Source: JBBIMP01 sp037444305 (GTDB lineage Bacteria; Acidobacteriota; UBA6911). From it: DNA of 64,000 nucleotides. The notes under the pieces were generated by a model. That model was not told the DNA's origin and made no database searches. It saw only the letters and a list, made by a program, of their open reading frames with translations. Of the stretch, positions 52,214 through 60,915 are shown in pieces (position 1 is the first letter of the stretch; each line of letters opens with the position of its first letter). The stretch is taken from NCBI GenBank assembly GCA_037444305.1, contig JBBIMP010000023.1:14955-78954 (forward strand), given 5' to 3'. A program made the translations under genes and the position numbers.

Positions 52214-53590
52214 TCAGCTGAAGCTGAACCGGGCGCGGGCGAGGAACTCGCCGGTGCCGGGACGGCCCATCACCTTTCCTTCCCGGGCGATGACCTTCCC
52301 CTTCTGCAGCACCAGCCAAGGTGCTCCCTGTACCTTCATCCCTTCGAAGGCGCAGAAGTCGACGCGCGAGAGCGCGATCGACTTCGACAAGATCATTGCC
52401 TCCCTGGGATCGAAGATCACCATGTCGGCGTCGCTGCCCACGACCAGGGTTCCCTTTTTCGGGAACAGGCCGAAAAGCTTCGCCGGGGTGGTGCTGAGCG
52501 CGTCGACCAGGCGGTTCACGGGAAGTTTGCCGTCCCGGATCCCCGCCGAGCAGACGGCCGGCAGGCGTTCCTGGACGCCCGAAAAGCCCCTCGGCGCCTG
52601 CCCTAGGTTTTCTCCGCCTACTTCCTTCTGGCCCGCGTAGTTGAAAGCAGTGTGGTCGCTGGCGATCGCGTGGATGTCGCCGGAACCGAGCGCCTTCCAC
52701 AGAACCTCCTGGTGCCACGCCGGCCGGAGCGGCGGCGTGCAGTAGTATTTCGCCGCATCGCTCTCTTCGTATTTGTCGCCGGCGAGGACCAGATAGTGGG
52801 AGCAGGTTTCGGCATAGACGGCCTGCCCGCGGTCGCGCGCCGCCTTGACCCGTTCCACCGCGTGGGCGGAGGAGAGGTCGGTCAGGTATACCGGGGCTTT
52901 CGCAAGCCCCGCCAGGGTGATCACTCGCGCCACGGCCTCCGCTTCCGTTTCGGGCGGCCGCGAGAGCGCGAGATGTTTCGCCGTATTCCTGCCATCGGCG
53001 GCCAGTCGCTGGAGAAGAAGCTCGATAACCTCTCCATTTTCGGCATGCACGCATGGGAGTCCGCCGGCTCCGCTGACGCGCTGGAGGAACTCGAGTACCA
53101 TGGCGTCGCCGATGCGGCGTTCTCCCGAATTATCGAGGCTGATCTTGAAGCTGGTCACGCCGGCCTCGATCATGGCCGGAATCTGGCTCAGCACGGCCTC
53201 GTTCACCTCGCCCAGGGCGACGTGAAAGCCGTAGTCTATGACCGCGCGGCTGGAGGCCTTTGCCTTCCAATCCTCCAGAGTCTGCTCCAGCGTCGCCCCC
53301 GGAGCGTGCTCGGCATAATCGATCACCGTCGTGGTTCCACCGGCGGCAGCGGCTGCGGAGGCGGTCTCGAAATCATCCACCGTCGTCATACCGTCGCAGC
53401 GCGTGTCGAAGTGCGTGTGCGCGTCAACAGCGCCAGGCAGCACCCACTTGTCGGCCGCATCGATGATCTCGCTCGCTATTTTGGAGATCTCCTTGCCGAT
53501 CTCCGTGATGATCCCGTTTTTCACGAGGATATCGGCCTTGTACGTGTCGCCGGCGGTGATAATCGTTCCATTCTTGATAAGGGTCGTCAT
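52214..53590 (-). CDS. dihydropyrimidinase/hydantoinase-family amidohydrolase
   Basis: A 458-residue amidohydrolase. The metal site is intact: DAHTH (His58, His60), Lys149 in TSFKISL (33 residues before His182, the spacing of the carbamylated lysine), VHAENGE (His182), CSHYLVL and ASDHTAF. The usual FMAYK segment after the lysine is SLDNS here, so the substrate-binding Tyr (Y155 in bacterial D-hydantoinases) is Asn154. It opens cyclic amides such as dihydrouracil or hydantoins; substrate preference may differ. Starting ATG at 53590 is typical. Divergent from transporter remnants. Confidence 0.9.
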   Translation of the reverse strand: MTTLIKNGTIITAGDTYKADILVKNGIITEIGKEISKIASEIIDAADKWVLPGAVDAHTHFDTRCDGMTTVDDFETASAAAAAGGTTTVIDYAEHAPGATLEQTLEDWKAKASSRAVIDYGFHVALGEVNEAVLSQIPAMIEAGVTSFKISLDNSGERRIGDAMVLEFLQRVSGAGGLPCVHAENGEVIELLLQRLAADGRNTAKHLALSRPPETEAEAVARVITLAGLAKAPVYLTDLSSAHAVERVKAARDRGQAVYAETCSHYLVLAGDKYEESDAAKYYCTPPLRPAWHQEVLWKALGSGDIHAIASDHTAFNYAGQKEVGGENLGQAPRGFSGVQERLPAVCSAGIRDGKLPVNRLVDALSTTPAKLFGLFPKKGTLVVGSDADMVIFDPREAMILSKSIALSRVDFCAFEGMKVQGAPWLVLQKGKVIAREGKVMGRPGTGEFLARARFSFS

Positions 53591-53913
53591 ATTATCTTCG
53601 GCCTCTCATTCGGTTTTTCGGTACCGTTCCTTGGATCCATGCCTGTCCATCGACGCCCTTTGCCCGCTCCATCGCGTTTTTCCCAGGACGTGTGGATTTC
53701 GAACGCCTTAGAGGAAAGGCGCCTGCTGTTCGCGGCCCCGATGGATCTCGGCCCGAATGCGCGCATTATAGCAGAGCGTGTCGCGGGCGATAAGCCGCCT
53801 TTTCGCCGGCGCCCGGCGGACCCGAAAAGCCCGGGCAATGCCGCAAGGATATCCCCCGGGGATCGGTGCAGCGCTTTTTTCCGGTGGAAATGAAGGGAAA
53901 ATTCGTGTAAGTC

Positions 53914-54290
53914 GTGAACTGTAGCGAAACCACCCGGGCACAATTCAAGATCGCGCTGGACCAACCTGCTATCAGCGTAACGGGACTGAGAAAATCCTTC
54001 CACGGCACCCAGGTCCTCCCGGGGATCGATCTGACCGTGCAGGCGCGGGAACTGACGGTTCTCAGATGAACCGACCTCGGCTCTCGATCCGGGCCTCGTG
54101 GAGGAGGTCCTGGAGGTGATGCGGGAGCTGCACCGGGATGGGATCACCCAGATCGTCGTTACCCACGAAATGCGCTTCGCCCGCGAAGCGGCCGACCGGA
54201 TCGTTTTCATGTCGGACGGCCGGATCGTGGAGCAGGGGAAGCCGGAGATCATGTTCACCGAACCTTCCGATCCGCTGACCCGGCAGAACG
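53914..54290 (+). pseudogene. amino-acid ABC transporter ATPase, internally deleted
   Basis: A frame from GTG at 53914 encodes the N-terminus of a polar amino-acid ATPase (ISVTGLRKSFHGTQVLPGID, ending ELTVLR at a stop at 54067-54069). The other frame, from 54065, continues DEPTSALDPGLVEEVLEVMR and VVTHEMRFAREAADRIVFMSDGRIVEQGKP. The P-loop, Q-loop and signature, about 110 residues, are missing at the junction near 54065, which also shifts the frame. The gene is inactive. Confidence 0.85.
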
Positions 54291-54294
54291 AATC

Positions 54295-54771
54295 CTCAGC
54301 AGCCCCGGCGGCTGGAACGTCCTCAGCTACGACGGACAGATCAACGCCTACGAGGACCTGATCAACGGCAGGCTCGACGCTGTTTTGATGGACCACATCA
54401 TCGCCCTGTACAACGTCGCGCCCCAGCCGGCGCTGAAGATGACGGGGCCGCCGGTCGGCTACCTGGAATACGGCATCGGCGTGCGGAAGGAGGACACCGA
54501 GCTGTTGCGCGATATCAACCGGGCCCTGGCAGCCCTCATCGCCTCGGGCGAACTGCGCCGGATTCTCGAGAAATGGAACCTCTGGACCGCAATGAACGCC
54601 GAGCATTTCGGCGGCCAGACGCCGTGGAGCGGCGGCGCCGCCGCCATGTATTTCCTGATCGGGCTGCCGTTCGTCCGCCTTGCCCGGCATGCCGAGCGGG
54701 TTTTCACACCCGACCGGCCGGGCCGATTCCCTCTGGGGAAAGCAGGGAGAGCTCTCGAAGCTCCCGCCTGA
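54295..54771 (+). pseudogene. fused remnants of substrate-binding protein and permease of an amino-acid ABC transporter
   Basis: The frame reads SSPGGWNVLSYDGQINAYED and YLEYGIGVRKEDTELLRDIN...ILEKWNLWT, the C-terminal half of a SBP_bac_3 domain, then jumps at AEHFGGQTPWSGG to AAMYFLIGLPFVRLARHAER, the last helix of an amino-acid ABC permease. The signal peptide, the first lobe and all other membrane helices are absent. It adjoins the ATPase remnant, so the whole transporter operon has decayed by at least three deletions. Confidence 0.8.
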
Positions 54772-54848
54772 AGCGCGGAAGTCATGGCCGGCAACGGGTT
54801 TTTGTACTAACATTGGTGTCGTATTTTTCATTCATATTTGGAGATTCG

Positions 54849-56510
54849 ATGGCTGAGGCGACTACCGGGCAGAGAATCAAGGCCCCGCGGGGCAAACAGC
54901 TCAATTGCAGGGGGTGGCACCAGGAGGCTGCGCTCCGGATGCTGATGAACAATCTGGACGAGGAGGTTGCTGAGCGGCCCGACGACCTGATCGTCTATGG
55001 GGGGAGCGGCAGGGCAGCCCGAAACTGGGAATGCTACCACGCGATCGTCGATTCGCTACGCCGCCTCGAGAACGACGAAACCCTTCTGGTGCAGTCGGGC
55101 AAACCGGTCGGGGTATTCCGCACGCACGAATACGCCCCCCGGGTGCTCATAGCCAATTCGAACCTGGTGGGAAACTGGTCCAACTGGGAGGAGTTCCGGC
55201 GCCTGGAAGCTCTCGGCCTGATGATGTACGGTCAGATGACCGCAGGCAGCTGGATCTACATCGGCAGCCAGGGCATCGTTCAGGGGACTTACGAGACCTT
55301 CGCATCCGTGGCGGAGAAGCACTTCGGCGGAAGCCTCTCGGGAAAGATATTGCTGTCGGGCGGCCTCGGGGGGATGGGCGGGGCCCAGCCGCTTGCGGCA
55401 ACCATGGCCGGCGCCGCCTTCCTGGGCATCGAGGTCGATCCGTCGCGGATCGAGAAACGGTTGCGCACCGGCTACTGCCAGCACATCAGCTACAACCTGG
55501 ACGATGCCCTGGAGATGGTGCGGGAAGCCGCCCGGCGCGGCCAGGCTGTTTCCGTCGGCCTCGTGGGCAACTGCGCGGAGATCCTGCCCGAACTGGTGCG
55601 CAGAGGTTTTACCCCGGACGTGCTCACGGACCAGACCAGCGCCCACGACCCGCTGAATGGCTATGTTCCTGCGGGCCTCTCTCTCGAGGAGGCGGCGCGC
55701 CTGCGGGAGAAAGAGCCCGACGAGTACATCCGCCGCGCCATGGAATCCATAGCCGTGCACGTGCGCGCCATGATCGACCTGCAAGCCGCGGGCGCCGTAA
55801 CCTTCGACTACGGCAACAACATCCGCGGGCAGGCTCTGAAGGCGGGCGTGAAGAACGCCCTCGATTTCCCCGGATTCGTCCCCGCATACATCCGCCCCCT
55901 CTTCTGCGAGGGGCGCGGGCCGTTCCGCTGGGCCGCGCTTTCGGGCGATCCGGCGGACATCGCCGTCACCGATGAACTGGTGCTCGAAATGTTCCCTGAA
56001 AACGAGTCGCTCTGCCGCTGGATCCGCCTGGCGCGGGAGAAGATTCAATTCCAGGGGCTCCCCGCCCGCATCTGCTGGCTGGGATACGGCGAACGGGCGG
56101 CTTTCGGGCTGCGCCTCAACGAGCTCGTCGCGAGCGGACGACTCAAGGCGCCGATCGTCATGGGACGCGACCACCTGGACTGCGGTTCGGTGGCTTCGCC
56201 CTACCGGGAAACCGAGTCGATGAAGGACACCTCCGATGCGGTCGGCGACTGGCCCATCCTCAATGCCCTGCTCAACACGGCCAGCGGAGCCTCGTGGGTT
56301 TCCTTCCACAACGGCGGCGGCGTGGGCGTCGGGTACTCGCTGCACGCGGGACAGGTGACGGTTGCGGACGGAACCGCGGAAATGGCCCCCCGGATCGAGC
56401 GGGTGCTCACGAACGACCCGGGCACCGGCGTGGTCCGTCACGCCGACGCAGGCTACGAGCAGTCCCGGAGTTTCGCGCGAGCGAAGGGGATCGCCATTCC
56501 TATGCCATGA
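54849..56510 (+). CDS. hutU: urocanate hydratase
   Basis: A 553-residue NAD-dependent enzyme of histidine degradation that hydrates urocanate to imidazolone propionate. It shows GGSGRAARNWECYHAIVDSL, GWHQEAALRMLMNNLDEEVA, SGKILLSGGLGGMGGAQPLAATMAG (NAD site), DVLTDQTSAHDPLNGYVP, and the C-terminal MGRDHLDCGSVASPYRETESM. Length is normal. The ATG at 54849 has GGAG upstream and the frame upstream is unrelated. hutH, hutI and hutG are not present nearby. Confidence 0.97.
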   Translation: MAEATTGQRIKAPRGKQLNCRGWHQEAALRMLMNNLDEEVAERPDDLIVYGGSGRAARNWECYHAIVDSLRRLENDETLLVQSGKPVGVFRTHEYAPRVLIANSNLVGNWSNWEEFRRLEALGLMMYGQMTAGSWIYIGSQGIVQGTYETFASVAEKHFGGSLSGKILLSGGLGGMGGAQPLAATMAGAAFLGIEVDPSRIEKRLRTGYCQHISYNLDDALEMVREAARRGQAVSVGLVGNCAEILPELVRRGFTPDVLTDQTSAHDPLNGYVPAGLSLEEAARLREKEPDEYIRRAMESIAVHVRAMIDLQAAGAVTFDYGNNIRGQALKAGVKNALDFPGFVPAYIRPLFCEGRGPFRWAALSGDPADIAVTDELVLEMFPENESLCRWIRLAREKIQFQGLPARICWLGYGERAAFGLRLNELVASGRLKAPIVMGRDHLDCGSVASPYRETESMKDTSDAVGDWPILNALLNTASGASWVSFHNGGGVGVGYSLHAGQVTVADGTAEMAPRIERVLTNDPGTGVVRHADAGYEQSRSFARAKGIAIPMP

Positions 56511-56800
56511 CCGGCTTGGAGTTCTCCTCCGGCCGCCTGCTCGGGGATGCCGCCGGATTCTCCTCCGACTCGCTCGCAGCCCTCGACGAGGAGCACCAGC
56601 AACTGCTCGCCGAACTGGAAAAGGTCTCGATCCTCCTCCGGGCTTGGGAGTTGTGGGAGGGAGGCCGCGCAGTCTCCGTCATCGTCGCCGGCGCCCGCGG
56701 CAGCGGCAAGACCAGCATCCTGAACTGCGCCAACACCGGGGTATTCAGCGATCTCCCGACCTTCAACCTGGGAAGACCTGGCCGCCCCAATCAGATGTGA
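56507..56800 (+). pseudogene. truncated P-loop protein fragment behind hutU
   Basis: The ATG at 56507 overlaps the hutU stop (ATGA). The 97-residue product reads LDEEHQQLLAELEKVSILLRAWELWEGGRAVSVIVAGARGSGKTSILNCANTGVF and ends soon after at NLGRPGRPNQM. GARGSGKTS is a good Walker A motif, but nothing downstream supplies Walker B or a domain. I interpret it as an N-terminal fragment of an ATPase whose rest was deleted; a small intact protein is less likely. Confidence 0.5.
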
Positions 56801-57166
56801 CTCGGCAGGACATCTCCTGGTGAGCCACAGGAAGAATCCGCCATCGGAAACCTCCGCTACGAAGCCAGGGCTGCCGCCGCGCTGGACACCCCCTCATCTG
56901 CAAGATCTGAGACACGGGTACGATGGAGGCTGGTTCCAATCGTGCCCGGCCCCTTGAAGGAATCCTATTCCGTAGAGGCCGCCTGTAGCCGGTTGCGCGA
57001 GGCCTGTCCAAATCCAAAGAAGCTGCGACCAGCCGAAGCAATACTGTAGCCGCCGGCGCGAATTGCCGCTATTATGACCCCACCGGATGCCGGTGCCGGC
57101 ATCGACATGCTTCACGCTGAGGACACTTCTGATTACACGCGCATTTCCTGACCAATGGAGGCTGTT
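56801..57166. other. 366-bp non-coding stretch after the P-loop fragment
   Basis: All frames are broken and no family-like segment is visible. It contains no obvious promoter apart from the ribosome binding site of the next gene (GGAGG at 57157). It may be degraded coding DNA left by deletion. Confidence 0.4.
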
Positions 57167-58264
57167 ATGAAAATTTTCGTGGTGCCGCATTCTCTGAAAG
57201 TGCACTCCATCATTAAAGCCGGCCTGCTGCTTCTCGTAGTGTCTGCCCTGACCATTCCGGGCGGCGCGCAGCAGGGGGCTGCTTCGCGCGAAGCCGCGAC
57301 ACTGGAGGCGATTCTGGCAAAACTTACCGCGATCGAGCAGAAGCTCGAGGATAACGATCACACCTACGACTCCCTGTCCAAGCAGGTCGACGACCTGATG
57401 TGGCACACCAGGCTCGGCGACATCTGCACGATCGAAAAGGTCCGCTACATGGGGCCGCCGCCGCGTGTCATTCCCAATCCCACCGGGCAGGGGGCCGGCA
57501 ATCCCCTGACGATCCCCGCCTACGTCTTCACCCCCAGAAAGCTCGACCCGGGCCGCAAGTACCCGCTCATCCTCCTCGTGCACGGCGGCGTCCATTCCAA
57601 CATCGGCTCTGGTTCCGCGCACATCGTGCGCGAGCTCATCGAGCAGGGCTACGTCGTGCTGGCCACCGATTACCGCGGGAGCACCGGATACGGCCGCCGC
57701 TTCTGGCGCCAGATAGATTACGGCGGCCTGGAGGTGGATGACGTGCACGCCGGCCGCGCCTGGGCGCTGGAAACCTATCCGCACCTGGATCCGCAGCGCG
57801 TGGGCATCATGGGCTGGAGCCACGGCGGCCTGATCACCCTCATGGCGCTCTTCCAACACCCCAAGGACTACAAGGTCGGCTACGCCGGCGTTCCGGTGAG
57901 CGACCTGATCGCGCGCATGGGGTACAAGAGCCAGGGCTACCGCGAGCTTTTCTCCGCCTCCTACCACATCGGAAAGACCGCCGAGGACAACGTGAACGAG
58001 TACCGGCGCCGCTCCCCGGCCTGGCATGCCGAGAAGCTGCAGACGCCGGTCCTGATCCACACGAACACCAACGACGAGGATGTGAACGTCCTCGAGGTGG
58101 AGCACCTGATCAAGTCCCTGAAGGCTGCCGGCAAGGAGAGCCTCTTCGAGTACAAGATCTACCAGGATGCGCCCGGGGGACACAGCTTCAACCGCAACGA
58201 CACGAAGCTGGCGAAGGAATCGCGCCAGGAAATCTATCGCTTCCTGGCGCGGCATCTGAGGTAA
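57167..58264 (+). CDS. secreted alpha/beta-hydrolase of the S9 (prolyl oligopeptidase) family
   Basis: A 365-residue enzyme. Residues 12-35 are a signal peptide (KAGLLLLVVSALTIPGGAQ). A short helical region follows (42-80). The catalytic domain has LILLVHGG, ATDYRGSTGYG, nucleophile Ser218 in GWSHGG, acid Asp303 or Asp305 in NTNDEDVN and His339 in PGGHSF. It lacks the large beta-propeller of classic prolyl oligopeptidases. Likely an exported dipeptidyl peptidase or esterase. The ATG at 57167 has GGAGG 5 nt upstream. Confidence 0.88.
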   Translation: MKIFVVPHSLKVHSIIKAGLLLLVVSALTIPGGAQQGAASREAATLEAILAKLTAIEQKLEDNDHTYDSLSKQVDDLMWHTRLGDICTIEKVRYMGPPPRVIPNPTGQGAGNPLTIPAYVFTPRKLDPGRKYPLILLVHGGVHSNIGSGSAHIVRELIEQGYVVLATDYRGSTGYGRRFWRQIDYGGLEVDDVHAGRAWALETYPHLDPQRVGIMGWSHGGLITLMALFQHPKDYKVGYAGVPVSDLIARMGYKSQGYRELFSASYHIGKTAEDNVNEYRRRSPAWHAEKLQTPVLIHTNTNDEDVNVLEVEHLIKSLKAAGKESLFEYKIYQDAPGGHSFNRNDTKLAKESRQEIYRFLARHLR

Positions 58265-58367
58265 TGCACACTGCGGGCTCACGGGTCTTCACCGGCATTG
58301 CCGGCCGTTGAAAACCCGTGATCCGGCGGGTGGGAATCCAACCGGCTCATCCAGGCCGGTTTCGCCG

Positions 58368-59876
58368 TTACGGTTTGAGGTGGTGCGGTTCCAGCTTCGG
58401 CCGCCACTTCTCCATCAACTCGCGGTTGAGGTCCGTGGGCGGCTCGGCGTCGGCCGGGAGAAACGGCTTGTAGGGATTCGTCTTGGAATAGGCTTCGAAT
58501 TCGTCCCGCAGCTTTTTGAGTTCTTCGGGCCTCGTCAGCAGATCGATGGCCGAAGCGGCCATCGCCTTGGCCCCCGCGTTCAGCCCTTTCCAGGCCGTCG
58601 AGCCGAAGTTGCAGGCCACCGAGGACCAGTGGTGGCCGATGGCGCCGGGCGCCTGTCCGGGAAAGCGGATCGTGGCCGTCGGCGCGATCAGCGTGACGTC
58701 GCCTACATCGGAAGAACCTCCGCCGACGAAAGTCCGGCTCGGTTCGCGCAGTTGTCCCACCCTGGTCGGCATGCCTTCCTCCCTGACACCCAGCGATTTC
58801 TGCAGCGCCCGCGCGAACGCGTGCTCCTCCTCCGTCCACTGCGGCATCCCCACCAGTTCGATGTTCTTCTGGAACAACTCGGCGGCCGCTTTGTTGGCGT
58901 GGCGCTGGTGGATCGCCGTCAGGAGGCGGATCTGTGCCAGCTCGGTCTCGGTGGCTAAAGCCCCGGCCTTGGCGCAGTTGACGACCATCCGGTACATGTC
59001 CTCGACCCGGTCATCCGTGTTGCGCACGTAATACCACACGCTGGCCTTGTCGGGAACCACGTTGGGAGCCTCGCCCCCCTCGGTGATGACGTAGTGCATG
59101 CGCTGCGTGTAGAAGAGGTGTTCCCGTAGGTAGTTAGTGGCGTGGTTCATGATCTCGACGGCGTCGAGCGCGCTGCGCCCGGACCACGGCGAGGCGCTGT
59201 GGGAGGTCCGTCCTTTGAAAGTGAAAACGGCGGAGAACAGGGCATTGCCCTCCACGCCGTAGGCGGTGCTGAAACCGCTGCCGCTGTGGTTGTCTATGAC
59301 CGCATCCACTCCCTCGAAAAGCCCGGCGCGGATCATGTAAGGACGGCTGATCAGCGTCTCCTCGGCCGGCGAGCCGAAGACCTTGATCGTGCCGGGAAGG
59401 CGGTACTCCACCATGGCCCGCTTGACCGCGATCGCGGCGGCAGCCGCAGCCGTGCACATGGTGTTGTGCCCGCAGCCGTGCCCCGGCCCCCCCTCGGCCA
59501 CCGGATCCTGCACCGGGACCCGCCCCTTCTGCGAGATCATCGGAAGCGCGTCATACTCCCCGAGGATCCCGATGACCGGCTTGCCCGAGCCGAAGGAGGC
59601 CACAAAGCACGTCGGCATCCCGGCCAGTCCGCGCTCGACTTTGAAGCCTTCCGCCTCCAGGGTGTCGGCCAGCAGGTTCGAGGACTTGAACTCCTGCATC
59701 CCCAGCTCGGCGTAGGACCAGATGGCATCGGAGACCCGGCCGAACTTCTCGACGACTTCGGGCCGGCTCAACCAGTCGAGCACATGTTGTTTCTCTTTCG
59801 CGACCTCCAGCGGAAACGTGAGCGAAACCGCGGCCAGGCAGACTGCGAACGCTGCGAACCATTTCGTCTTGATCAC
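58368..59876 (-). CDS. exported M20-family amidohydrolase/peptidase
   Basis: A 502-residue metal-dependent hydrolase. The signal peptide is IKTKWFAAFAVCLAAVSLTF. The catalytic domain shows GILGEYDALP, GGPGHGCGHNTMCTA (metal-binding His and catalytic region), VFGSPAEET, GRTSHSASPWSGRSALD (dimerisation domain) and FVGGGSSDVGDVT. This arrangement is that of aminobenzoyl-glutamate or N-acyl-amino-acid hydrolases. The start is GTG at 59876 with GGAGG 5 nt upstream. The gene is divergent from the symporter remnant. Confidence 0.9.
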   Translation of the reverse strand: MIKTKWFAAFAVCLAAVSLTFPLEVAKEKQHVLDWLSRPEVVEKFGRVSDAIWSYAELGMQEFKSSNLLADTLEAEGFKVERGLAGMPTCFVASFGSGKPVIGILGEYDALPMISQKGRVPVQDPVAEGGPGHGCGHNTMCTAAAAAAIAVKRAMVEYRLPGTIKVFGSPAEETLISRPYMIRAGLFEGVDAVIDNHSGSGFSTAYGVEGNALFSAVFTFKGRTSHSASPWSGRSALDAVEIMNHATNYLREHLFYTQRMHYVITEGGEAPNVVPDKASVWYYVRNTDDRVEDMYRMVVNCAKAGALATETELAQIRLLTAIHQRHANKAAAELFQKNIELVGMPQWTEEEHAFARALQKSLGVREEGMPTRVGQLREPSRTFVGGGSSDVGDVTLIAPTATIRFPGQAPGAIGHHWSSVACNFGSTAWKGLNAGAKAMAASAIDLLTRPEELKKLRDEFEAYSKTNPYKPFLPADAEPPTDLNRELMEKWRPKLEPHHLKP

Positions 59877-59983
59877 GATGACCTCCTTTCGCGTTTGACA
59901 CCCATTGTGCAACAGCCGTCGATCCACGCGGTAGCTCTTTGTGCCGTTGGTGTCTCGGTGGTGAAAACACAGAAGCAAACCAC

Positions 59984-60691
59984 CGCGGGGCGCTGCTGAT
60001 CCTGGCACTCAACATCGGTGCAATTCCCGGCATCTTCCGCTGGATCCTTGCCGGCGCCTTCACGCCCCAGGCGGCCGTGGGCGGGTTCGTCGGCCACAGC
60101 GTCAAAATGGCCGTGCAGTATGGGGTGAGGCGCGGTCTGCTCTCCAACGAGTCCGGCCTCGGCTCCACGCCGATCGCGCACGCGGCTTCCAAGGCGCGGA
60201 ATCCGGTGACCCAGGGCCTCATCGCCATGTTCGACACTTTCATCGACACGATCGTGGTCTGCTCCTGCACGGCGTTCGTCATTTTGGCGACCGGAGCCTA
60301 CCTGCCCGAAAGCAACGCCGCGGGCGTGCGGCTGACGAGTTCCGCACTGACGGTTCAGGCTTTTTCGTTGCAGCTGGGCAAGGCCGGCGGCGTGATCGTT
60401 TCCGCCAGCTCGGCGCTTTTCGGCTACTCGACGCTGATCGGCTGGTACTATTATGGCGAGCGCTGTTTCGAATACCTGTTCGGCTTGAAAACGATCCGCT
60501 ACTACAAGGCGGTCTATGTTGCCTTAACCTTTACCGGGGCGCTCCTGCAGGAGGAGCGTCTGCAGATCGTCTGGGAGCTGGGGGACCTCTCCAACGGCCT
60601 GATGGCGCTGCCCAACCTGGTCGGGCTCATCTTCCTCGCCCGCACGGTGAGAAGGGTCACCGACAGGCACCAGGACGACCTGAACGCCTGA
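59984..60691 (+). pseudogene. 5'-truncated alanine/glycine:cation symporter (AGCS)
   Basis: The frame encodes the C-terminal half of an AGCS sodium:alanine symporter: RGALLILALNIGAIPGIFRW, FTPQAAVGGFVGHSVKMAVQYGVRRGLLSNESGLGSTPIAHAASK, TFIDTIVVCSCTAFVILATG, YYYGERCFEYLFG. Full-length members have 440-500 residues; here about 235 remain. The first half and any start are absent; the boundary adjoins a repeat-like GTGCCGTTGGTGTCTCGG stretch at 59942-59959. It cannot work as a transporter alone. Confidence 0.85.
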
Positions 60692-60915
60692 CCGCATCTA
60701 AGGCGGATCAAAGAGAGTTCCCGGTCTGCCCCTCCTCTGCAGACCTGCCCGGCACAATTCGCGCTTCCCGCGTCGGGGGCCAATTCCGGGTGATTTCCAC
60801 CCCGCCGGATGCTAAACTCGGCCCCTGTCTGAAACGCGATTTCCTGTTGATTTTCGTCGATCCCGTCGCCGGGAGATATTCGACTCGACGCCGCCAACCG
60901 GAGGGACACGGATCC

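Noticed and set aside
52214..53590. Loss of the carbamylated lysine in the dihydropyrimidinase-like enzyme
   Set aside because: I first aligned Ser155 with the catalytic lysine. Counting 33 residues back from His182, as in characterised enzymes, gives Lys149, which is conserved. Only the nearby Tyr is replaced.
54098..54361. Complete small ABC ATPase
   Set aside because: It lacks the P-loop and signature and is only the C-terminal part joined to a deleted N-terminal fragment.
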